Source of the DNA: Mariprofundaceae bacterium
Lineage (GTDB): Bacteria; Pseudomonadota; Zetaproteobacteria; Mariprofundales; Mariprofundaceae
Length of the DNA: 13,151 nt
Direction: 5' to 3'
NCBI GenBank assembly: GCA_030950865.1
Contig: JAUZQR010000173.1
Coordinates: 1-13,151, forward strand
Below the pieces are notes generated by a model. It ran no database searches and had not been told where the DNA came from. It saw nothing but the letters and a program-made list of their open reading frames with translations. Both the position numbers and the translations under genes were made by a program. This document shows positions 7,476-13,151 of this stretch, piece after piece. Numbering within the stretch: the first letter of the stretch is position 1; each line of letters opens with the position of its first letter.

Positions 7476-7487
7476 AACAGTTCTAGA
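7471..7487. terminator. Perfect 8-base inverted repeat between converging operons
   Basis: TCTAGAAC-A-GTTCTAGA spans the tautomerase stop codon and lies just beyond the pta 3' end. As RNA it could fold into a 7-bp stem with a CAG loop in either direction. There is no U-run directly after it on either strand: caacacttctcttt on +, and on - a TTTTATT only after several bases. It is therefore a weak terminator at best, or a protein-binding palindrome. Confidence 0.35.
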
Positions 7488-7508
7488 CAACACTTCTCTT
7501 TCAAAATA

Positions 7509-9635
7509 TCACTCCCCCGCCTGCACAGCAGTTAAAGCAATCGTATAGATAATATCTTCAACAAGCGCTCCGCGAGACAAATCATTCACAGGTTTACACA
7601 AGCCTTGCAACATAGGGCCGATACTCGCAACACTGGCACTCCGTTGTACTGCCTTATAGGTGGTATTACCCGTATCAAGATCTGGGAATATAAATACATT
7701 CGCATTTCCCGCCACCTGACTATCGGGTGCTTTGCTTTGACCAACTGACACAATAGCCGCTGCATCATATTGCATAGGGCCATCAATGATTAAATCAGGT
7801 CTGCGTTGACGAACGATTTTTGTTGCCTGCCTAACCTTATCAACTTTTTTTCCTATGCCCGATTCACCTGTACTATAACTTATCATTGCCACTTTCGGCT
7901 CTAGACCAAAATGCTTTGCCGTATCAGCACTTTGGATGGCTATATCAGCCAATTGATTGGCATCTGGATCAGGATTTATCGCACAATCCGCATACACAAC
8001 CACTTGTCCAGGCAAGCACATAAAAAATACAGACGAAACCAATTCTGCATCATCTCTCACACCGATTAACTGAAAAGCTGGACGAACAGTATTCGCTGTC
8101 GTATGTAGAGCCCCTGAAACCAAACCATCCACTTCACCCATCGCCAACATCATGGTTCCCAACACCACACGATCTTGTAGTTGATCTTCTGCAATATGGC
8201 TGGTCATACCTTTTTCTTGTCGTAACATGACCATAGGCTCGATATAGGATTGACGCACCAATTCAGGGTCAATAATCTGAATCGCTTCATCAAGCGTAAT
8301 CCCCTGTGATGCAGCAACCTGATGAATCCTTTCAGGATTTCCTAACAATATACATTGTGCAATATTCCGTTTATGACATTTATGAGCTGCCATGACCGTG
8401 CGCGGCTCATCACCTTCAGGAAGAATAATACGTTGTTTGTTTTCATTGGCCTTCAAAATAACCTGATAACGAAATGCTGCGGGTGAAAGGTGTGGTTCAC
8501 GATCAACATCGCAACGCTCCTTAAGCCACTTGGCATCAATATGGTTTGCCACATGATCCATCGCCTGATCGATTAAAACAAAATCATCCACAGCAACTTC
8601 AGAGGGCATGCGAACCAACTCAGCAGCAGTCTGAAAAGAGCTGCTTTTCACCAATAAAATAGGAATCCCCGTTTGAATAGCTTGCGCACATAAATCCAAA
8701 ATCATTGGGCTGGGTATTAATCCACCTGTCAGTAAAATACCCGCAATACGAACACCATTCATAGCTGCCATACATGCAGCCACAAAAATATCTTCCCTAT
8801 CACCTGGTAAAATTAATAAGGTATGTGGCTGATACACACTCAGCGTATTTGCCATAGAACGCGCGCATACTTCCATACGCTGCACCCTTCGCATTTTTAT
8901 CTCACCCTCATTGATAACCTCTGCATGAAGGTACTCCGCAATATCACACATTCTCAATGCATTCAAAGACTGCTTCCAAGCAATAGAGCCTACATGATGA
9001 TATGGACTGTGAGCTATAACGCTTGCCATCCCACGCTTACAATCCTCTAAGTCCTGTTCATCATCAGAGCTAGCCTGCAATAAATCAGCTTCCAACCTAT
9101 GCTGCACATCCGTTTCAGGCTTGCCTAATTTATTGATAATCACACCAATTAATGCAGTTCCATTGTTACCATTAAATGCATTGGCTGCAATATTGATAGA
9201 TTCTTCCAAATCATGTTCAGGAATAGCAACCAAAATAACCTCAGCATCTAGCGCCCGAGCAATCGCCGTATTGAGGCGTGTCGCATAACCCGCATGGCTA
9301 TCTGCGACCAAGCCTTCAACAATAACAACATCAGCATCAACAGCACTTTGTCGATACAGCTCAATCACCTCTTCCATCAACAACTCTTCGTTTCCCGAAC
9401 CCAAATACGATTTCGCTTTACTAAGACTGATTGGTTTCGGCACTGCTCTATCGGTGATATGCTCAATGAACTGTGTGGAACGTTCAGGGCCGTAGTCACT
9501 TTCATGTAGCTGCGCTACTGGCTTATAAAAAGATGAGCGTATGCCAAGCCTATCCAAGACCCTCATCATGCCAAGGCTCACTGTGGTTAAGCCTGCTCTA
9601 GAAGTCGTGGATGTCAGTAAGAAAACATGACTCAT
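7509..9635 (-). CDS. pta: Phosphate acetyltransferase, long three-domain form
   Basis: A 708-residue cytoplasmic enzyme converting acetyl-CoA and phosphate to acetyl phosphate and CoA. With AckA it interconverts acetyl-CoA and acetate with ATP yield. The N-terminal BioD-like P-loop domain (about 1-225) has a degenerate nucleotide loop without the usual Lys (TSTTSRAGLTTVSLG, 8-22), as in E. coli Pta. A DRTGG regulatory domain follows at about 230-340, and the catalytic PTA domain at about 388-703. Catalytic-domain signatures are PEGDEPRT near 405-412, SYSTGESGIGKKV near 585-597 and the C-terminal LSRGALVEDIIYTIALTAVQ. The length is typical of the enterobacterial type. The ATG overlaps the ackA stop (ATGA), so the two are translationally coupled. 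Confidence 0.95.
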   Translation of the reverse strand: MSHVFLLTSTTSRAGLTTVSLGMMRVLDRLGIRSSFYKPVAQLHESDYGPERSTQFIEHITDRAVPKPISLSKAKSYLGSGNEELLMEEVIELYRQSAVDADVVIVEGLVADSHAGYATRLNTAIARALDAEVILVAIPEHDLEESINIAANAFNGNNGTALIGVIINKLGKPETDVQHRLEADLLQASSDDEQDLEDCKRGMASVIAHSPYHHVGSIAWKQSLNALRMCDIAEYLHAEVINEGEIKMRRVQRMEVCARSMANTLSVYQPHTLLILPGDREDIFVAACMAAMNGVRIAGILLTGGLIPSPMILDLCAQAIQTGIPILLVKSSSFQTAAELVRMPSEVAVDDFVLIDQAMDHVANHIDAKWLKERCDVDREPHLSPAAFRYQVILKANENKQRIILPEGDEPRTVMAAHKCHKRNIAQCILLGNPERIHQVAASQGITLDEAIQIIDPELVRQSYIEPMVMLRQEKGMTSHIAEDQLQDRVVLGTMMLAMGEVDGLVSGALHTTANTVRPAFQLIGVRDDAELVSSVFFMCLPGQVVVYADCAINPDPDANQLADIAIQSADTAKHFGLEPKVAMISYSTGESGIGKKVDKVRQATKIVRQRRPDLIIDGPMQYDAAAIVSVGQSKAPDSQVAGNANVFIFPDLDTGNTTYKAVQRSASVASIGPMLQGLCKPVNDLSRGALVEDIIYTIALTAVQAGE

Positions 9636-10840
9636 ATACGTCTTTCTCCATCAAATAACGTTGCTGCTACATAACGCGCAATCATTTTCTCTTCGGCAGT
9701 TGCAACCACCAATAACGAAATGTCGGCTCCATCCATACTAATAAAACCATGCGTATCTCTGCCATGCTGATTGTTTCTATTCACATCAAGTGCCACCCCA
9801 AATATTGCCAATTGCTCAGATACTTTAGCCCGAATAGCACTCGCATGTTCGCCAATACCGCCTGTAAAAACAATGGCATCGATACGCTCAAGTGAAACGG
9901 TAAGGGTTGCTATAGACTTCGCCAAGCGATAACAGAATACTTCTATCGCCAATACTGCTCGACTTTCACCAGCCTCTGCTGCATGCAAAAGTGTCCGCAT
10001 ATCATTACCCAGCCCAGATAATCCTAACAATCCAGATTCGCGATTCAACATATCAGTCACTTTTTCCAATGATGCACCACTCTTCTTGGCTATAAATTGA
10101 TGCAAACCAGGATCCACATCGCCGCTACGCGTCCCCATCACAAGACCTTCTAAAGGTGTCATGCCCATGGTTGTATCGATGCTGATGCCGTCCTTAATCG
10201 CCGTTGCACTACATCCATTCCCCAAGTGTAGCGTCACAAGCCTACAAGCATTAAATCTCCTGCCCAGTAGTCGCGCAGCTTCCTGAGCAACATAATGATG
10301 ACTGGTTCCATGAAAGCCATAACGCCTAACGCCATACTCTTTATACCAATGGTAAGGCACAGCATATAAGTATGCATGCGGCGGCAAAGTATGATGAAAT
10401 GCAGTATCAAACACAGCAACATGAGGCACCCCTTGCAAGCGCTTCATTGCCTCGCGAATGCCAATAAGATTTACAGGGTTATGAAGCGGAGCTAAATGCG
10501 AAAGAAACTCAATATCTGCAATCACCTCATCATCTATCACTATGGGTTTAGAAAATTTTTCTCCACCGTGTACAACCCTATGCCCAACGGCAACAATACT
10601 ATCTTTGTCTATTAGTGAAAAAAGTGCATTCAGCATATTCCGCATAGCGGCATGACTGTCAGCATTTTCAAGATCATAGCTGTGCTCTGTTTCCGAAATA
10701 GTCCAACTCAACACCGCATCTCTTTCACCGAGGCGTTGTGCTATACCTTCAGCGATACATTGCTCTGATTCCTTATCAATCAACGCCATTTTTATAGAGG
10801 AACTGCCTGTATTGGTAACTAAAATAGTTTTATCTGACAT
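9632..10840 (-). CDS. ackA: Acetate kinase
   Basis: A 402-residue ASKHA-fold kinase that makes ATP and acetate from acetyl phosphate and ADP, or the reverse. Family motifs are complete: ILVTNTGSSSIK (6-17, phosphate and Mg site), the arginine in GHRVVHGG, FDTAFHHTLP with the catalytic Asp, YGFHGTSHHYVA, GTRSGDVDP with the second catalytic Arg, FTGGIGEH, and the C-terminal T-A-E-E-K-M-I-A-R with the Mg-binding Glu. I prefer the ATG at 10840 because M-S-x-K matches E. coli AckA. A GTG directly before it (10843) is also possible: AAAAGG at 10855-10850 is six bases from the GTG and nine from the ATG. It heads the ackA-pta pair and follows the DUF302 gene on the same strand by about 80 bases, where I see no convincing promoter. 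Confidence 0.95.
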   Translation of the reverse strand: MSDKTILVTNTGSSSIKMALIDKESEQCIAEGIAQRLGERDAVLSWTISETEHSYDLENADSHAAMRNMLNALFSLIDKDSIVAVGHRVVHGGEKFSKPIVIDDEVIADIEFLSHLAPLHNPVNLIGIREAMKRLQGVPHVAVFDTAFHHTLPPHAYLYAVPYHWYKEYGVRRYGFHGTSHHYVAQEAARLLGRRFNACRLVTLHLGNGCSATAIKDGISIDTTMGMTPLEGLVMGTRSGDVDPGLHQFIAKKSGASLEKVTDMLNRESGLLGLSGLGNDMRTLLHAAEAGESRAVLAIEVFCYRLAKSIATLTVSLERIDAIVFTGGIGEHASAIRAKVSEQLAIFGVALDVNRNNQHGRDTHGFISMDGADISLLVVATAEEKMIARYVAATLFDGERRI

Positions 10841-10901
10841 CACCTTTTACCTTTTATAACCCGTTGAAAAAGACTGTTTCCAGCCCTTCAAATATCAGTC
10901 C

Positions 10902-10913
10902 AGAAACTGTTCT
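10902..10913. other. Imperfect palindrome upstream of ackA resembling the 7474-7484 element
   Basis: AGAAACTGTTCT (minus strand AGAACAGTTTCT) lies in the gap between the DUF302 gene and ackA. It differs by one inserted base from AGAACAGTTCT in the centre of the inverted repeat at the far end of the ackA-pta operon. The same gap also holds GACTG/CAGTC inverted pairs. This could be an operator, but chance similarity is quite possible. Confidence 0.2.
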
Positions 10914-10922
10914 TATGCGCTT

Positions 10923-11378
10923 TTATTCGGCAGTCGCAACCTTGGCAAAGTTAGCCAGCGCATGCGCTATTTTGTGAATCACTTTATCACAGCCTTTGAT
11001 AGCATGACGTTTCAATAAATATTCAGGGTTATTGTATGCAAACCATACCTGACCTGTTTTATCTTCCCAAATTAAAGCCTTTTGCGGCAAATCAATTGCA
11101 GAAGTTTGTGCGCACTGCATAAGCGGTGTTCCCACCTTGGGATTACCAAAAATGATCAATTCTGTGGGACGCAGCATCTTGCCGACTTTTTTTGCACCTT
11201 CGGCATGATTGATTCTCGCAAATACCGTCATACCTTTTGCTAACAATGCTTTTTCAAGACGGTCAGCCGTGCTATTCACACTATGAACACTTTTTATACT
11301 GATTAAACCATTATCATCAGCAATCGCTGCCGTTGAATATAAAAATATTGCTATAAGAATACATACTATTTTTTGCAT
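10923..11378 (-). CDS. DUF302 domain protein with signal peptide
   Basis: A 151-residue exported protein. Residues 1-20 are a typical signal peptide (basic start, hydrophobic core, A-I-A before the likely cut at 20/21), so the mature protein should be periplasmic. Residues 36-127 match the DUF302 family: T-A-D-R-L-E-K-A-L-L-A-K-G-M-T-V-F-A-R-I, RPTELIIFGNPKVGTPLMQ and DLPQKALIWED, then V-W-F-A-Y-N-N-P. The biochemical role of DUF302 is not established. The mature part has two cysteines, one after PLMQ and one in KGCDK, that could pair in the periplasm. The ATG at 11378 is preceded by GGGAGAGG. It lies between an HNH nuclease gene and ackA on the same strand. Confidence 0.85.
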   Translation of the reverse strand: MQKIVCILIAIFLYSTAAIADDNGLISIKSVHSVNSTADRLEKALLAKGMTVFARINHAEGAKKVGKMLRPTELIIFGNPKVGTPLMQCAQTSAIDLPQKALIWEDKTGQVWFAYNNPEYLLKRHAIKGCDKVIHKIAHALANFAKVATAE

Positions 11379-11428
11379 ATTCCTCTCCCAGATTATCTAC
11401 AGCCATATGCAGTTATTACTACGTGACC

Positions 11429-11743
11429 TTACTGACCATTTGCAATTGCCTGCTTGATTATTATCGCAACTGATTTTGGGTTAATGCCACGCTCTTTGCA
11501 GTATTTAGTTTGCAGCCAAACTGACAACTGTTTTTGTCCTTTACTTGCGTTGCAACCACAACAACAAAGAGCAATATTTTCTATGGTAATTATCTTTGCA
11601 TCATTAATGATATGCTCCCAACTAGCTGCAGACCTCTTTGAAACTTTTGCAGGGGTAAACTCAACACCACAATATACGCAAACTTTATCTCTTTCACGAA
11701 CTTCCTTTTCAAGCTCACTTGGAATGTTCCAATTATTTGCCAT
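11429..11743 (-). CDS. Small HNH endonuclease-like protein
   Basis: A 104-residue protein consisting of little more than an HNH (beta-beta-alpha-metal) nuclease domain. Zinc-type cysteine pairs are Cys22/Cys25 (CVYC) and Cys61/Cys64 within LCCCGCN. The catalytic core is W42-E-H44-I-I-N, then N56 in ENIALCC and N65 in CNASKG, which fits the H-N-N pattern. Standalone proteins of this type are common in phage and accessory regions; their targets are mostly unknown. The C-terminal part (70-104) is helical and basic. AGAGGG lies nine bases before the ATG. The gene and its upstream flank look more AT-rich than the neighbouring genes, which suggests acquisition, but no integrase, repeats or insertion sequence are nearby. 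Confidence 0.8.
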   Translation of the reverse strand: MANNWNIPSELEKEVRERDKVCVYCGVEFTPAKVSKRSAASWEHIINDAKIITIENIALCCCGCNASKGQKQLSVWLQTKYCKERGINPKSVAIIIKQAIANGQ

Positions 11744-11775
11744 AACGTATTTCCCTCTGTTTAAAGAAATAGATA

Positions 11776-11803
11776 AATTTAAATATAGGAAAATATTTGT
11801 GAA
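11776..11803 (-). promoter_or_regulatory. Candidate promoter for the HNH gene
   Basis: On the minus strand, TTCACA (11803-11798, five of six matches to -35) is followed after 16 bases by TAAATT (11781-11776, four of six matches to -10). Transcription would begin near 11769, leaving room for the AGAGGG ribosome site. GAAATAT occurs twice in the same direction here (11801-11807 and 11820-11826), 19 bases apart, about two helical turns, overlapping the -35. In a region this rich in A and T, such matches arise easily by chance. Confidence 0.25.
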
Positions 11804-11851
11804 ATATCATCATAAACACGAAATATTACATTTATCTTGCATAAAAATGAC

Positions 11852-11869
11852 TTAAAACCATCGTTTTAA
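11852..11869 (-). terminator. Hairpin downstream of nnrS, possible weak terminator
   Basis: TTAAAAC-4 bases-GTTTTAA is a perfect 7-bp stem with a 4-base loop. It lies about 40 bases past the nnrS stop in the direction of transcription. On the minus strand it is followed after four bases by a run of five T. The stem has only one G-C pair, so termination would be weak. Confidence 0.4.
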
Positions 11870-11906
11870 CAAACTTAGATGCTACTTTTCATCAACAAAT
11901 TCTACT

Positions 11907-13112
11907 CTAACCCCAACGTCCATCTGCACGCGGATGCAACAGAATAGCACTATAAAGATATACAAACACTGCAAACGCCAGCATCCAAAGCGTTTGTGAT
12001 AAAACAATCCATAACTGATAATACTCAGATAAAATCATCGGCAACACCACGCGCACAACAGTACCGACAAACAGCATGAAAAACATCATGCTAACACCCG
12101 TGGGTGGATTCATAATATCACGCCCTGTATGCCCCAAGGATATGCGCGACATCATACCCAGTGTCATCATGCCAATGCCACCAACCGTAAAAGCGTGAAT
12201 TGCCAACGATGTGGGGATTCCTGCTGCAAAAGAAGCTGCTTCTAATGCAAAAGCCACAATCATCCAACCATAAGCCAAATATAACACCCATAACAATGGT
12301 TTTTCCCAAATACCATGCGTGTACCAACCCCTCAAACGAATCGCATGCAACACACATAATATCGCCGCCAATGATGCTGTTAGGGCGGGAAAGGCAAAGA
12401 AAATATCACTTAGGGCAAAGAGTAAAAACAATACAAAGCAGCCCATATCAACCCATTGATTGTTCTTTAAGGTCACGGGATAACCCACACCACGCTCAAT
12501 AAACATCGGCATGACCCGCCGTGATAAAACAAGAATCAACGAAAGTGTCATATACAAGCCAATATAAATACCGATACGTTGCCCATCATGAAAAAGACCA
12601 AGCACGCCAAGTGAATAAATTACCTGCCCTATCAAAAGAAAATACAATTTGGATACAACTGCCATATTTTTCCATAACTTGGCCTTTACCACAGGCATCG
12701 TTAGTGCAATCGACAAATACAACATAAACAGATTATCCAGCATCAAGCTAGCAAACAAAGCTTGCTCACCAGGCATCAATATTGCGACTCGTGCCAACAA
12801 CCATAGCAGTACAAGCACAAGTAATGAACGACCATGCAAGGTTTGAAGATTTGTCCAATTTTTTACAGCAGTAAGTAAAAAGCCTGCGATAATTGCTAGT
12901 GCATAGCCATAAATCATCTCATGGGCATGCCAATATACAGGAGAAATACTATCTGGGATAAGCTTGATAGAGAAAACCAGCTCTGCCATCCAGAGCATCA
13001 TGCTTACGATAGAAAATAGCGCAGCTACTAAGAAGAAAGGGCGAAATCCCAAATGAAATAAAACATGTCCGCCAACACCTTCTTGTTTATCAGAACCATC
13101 GATTGAAATCAT
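11907..13112 (-). CDS. nnrS: NnrS family membrane protein
   Basis: A 401-residue polytopic inner-membrane protein with about twelve hydrophobic segments. Family signatures are FRPFF at 23-27, WHAHEMIYGYALAIIAGF from residue 61, and HAFTVGGIGMMTLGMMSRISLGHTGR from His306. The conserved His residues (62, 64, 306 and the one in GHTGR) are those thought to bind haem and copper in Rhodobacter NnrS. NnrS proteins have been linked to nitric oxide tolerance and denitrification, though the mechanism is unclear. The start at 13112 has AGAAGG at a suitable distance. The 39 bases left upstream show no clear FNR/NNR-type box, and no nitrite or nitric oxide reductase gene is in the window, so its regulation and partners are not visible. 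Confidence 0.9.
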   Translation of the reverse strand: MISIDGSDKQEGVGGHVLFHLGFRPFFLVAALFSIVSMMLWMAELVFSIKLIPDSISPVYWHAHEMIYGYALAIIAGFLLTAVKNWTNLQTLHGRSLLVLVLLWLLARVAILMPGEQALFASLMLDNLFMLYLSIALTMPVVKAKLWKNMAVVSKLYFLLIGQVIYSLGVLGLFHDGQRIGIYIGLYMTLSLILVLSRRVMPMFIERGVGYPVTLKNNQWVDMGCFVLFLLFALSDIFFAFPALTASLAAILCVLHAIRLRGWYTHGIWEKPLLWVLYLAYGWMIVAFALEAASFAAGIPTSLAIHAFTVGGIGMMTLGMMSRISLGHTGRDIMNPPTGVSMMFFMLFVGTVVRVVLPMILSEYYQLWIVLSQTLWMLAFAVFVYLYSAILLHPRADGRWG

Positions 13113-13151
13113 TGAAAGCCTTCTAATATCAGTTTTTTATCTTAACCACGT

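Larger units (their letters stand above)
11744..11906. other. AT-rich intergenic region, longest non-coding stretch
   Basis: These 163 bases separate the nnrS 3' end from the HNH start. They hold the hairpin at 11852-11869, the candidate HNH promoter, and repeated AAATAT-type words. I see no RNA gene, riboswitch or mobile-element end. An apparent plus-strand reading frame crossing part of it is antisense to the HNH gene and has no family resemblance. Confidence 0.6.

Noticed and set aside
7471..7487. LexA-type box reading of the TCTAGAACAGTTCTAGA palindrome
   Set aside because: The half-site GAAC/GTTC spacing is one base, not the four of Gram-positive LexA boxes, and it lacks the CTGT-N8-ACAG form. 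It also sits at gene ends, not at a promoter.
11454..11855. Plus-strand open frame of 133 codons across the HNH region
   Set aside because: It is antisense to the HNH gene, whose CxxC, H and N residues form a clear motif. The plus-strand product has no recognisable feature, and part of its length comes from AT-rich intergenic sequence.
13113..13151. FNR/NNR-type operator before nnrS
   Set aside because: No TTGAT-N4-ATCAA or close variant is present in the 39 bases available; the promoter may lie beyond the window edge.

Overview
The window reads as a chromosomal segment from a Gram-negative bacterium of moderate to low GC, most likely a gamma- or zetaproteobacterium. The evidence is a proteobacterial-order rnfABCDGE operon, an SthA-type transhydrogenase, a long-form Pta with an N-terminal P-loop domain, NnrS and a signal-peptide DUF302 protein. 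The species cannot be fixed from sequence alone. There are 14 protein genes, no RNA genes, no CRISPR array and no insertion sequence. The longest non-coding stretch is 163 bases (11744-11906).

Left part, + strand (1-1792): the 3' end of a HyfI/HycG/NuoB-type iron-sulfur subunit, which belongs to a complex I-like or group 4 hydrogenase-like cluster lying upstream of the window. It is followed after 5 bases by sth (soluble NAD(P) transhydrogenase).

Centre, + strand (1866-7475): a complete Rnf (NADH:ferredoxin oxidoreductase) operon in the order A-B-C-D-G-E. The genes are overlapping or within 3 bases of each other. The operon runs on without a break into an unrecognised 59-residue membrane/coiled-coil protein (6953-7132) and a MIF-family tautomerase (7137-7475). 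Together with sth and the Fe-S subunit, this half of the window is a redox-exchange neighbourhood linking ferredoxin, NADH, NADPH and membrane ion gradients.

Right part, - strand (7509-13112): reading in the direction of transcription, nnrS, then a small AT-rich region with an HNH nuclease gene, a DUF302 periplasmic protein, and the ackA-pta acetate operon (ATGA overlap). ackA-pta converges on the Rnf operon. The 33-base gap between the two operons, together with the end of the tautomerase gene, holds a perfect 8-base inverted repeat.

The points most worth a second look are the tail of the Rnf operon (small protein plus tautomerase), a Ser in place of the usual Thr at the RnfD flavinylation site, the apparently leaderless rnfA start, and the hydrogenase-like/sth/Rnf arrangement.
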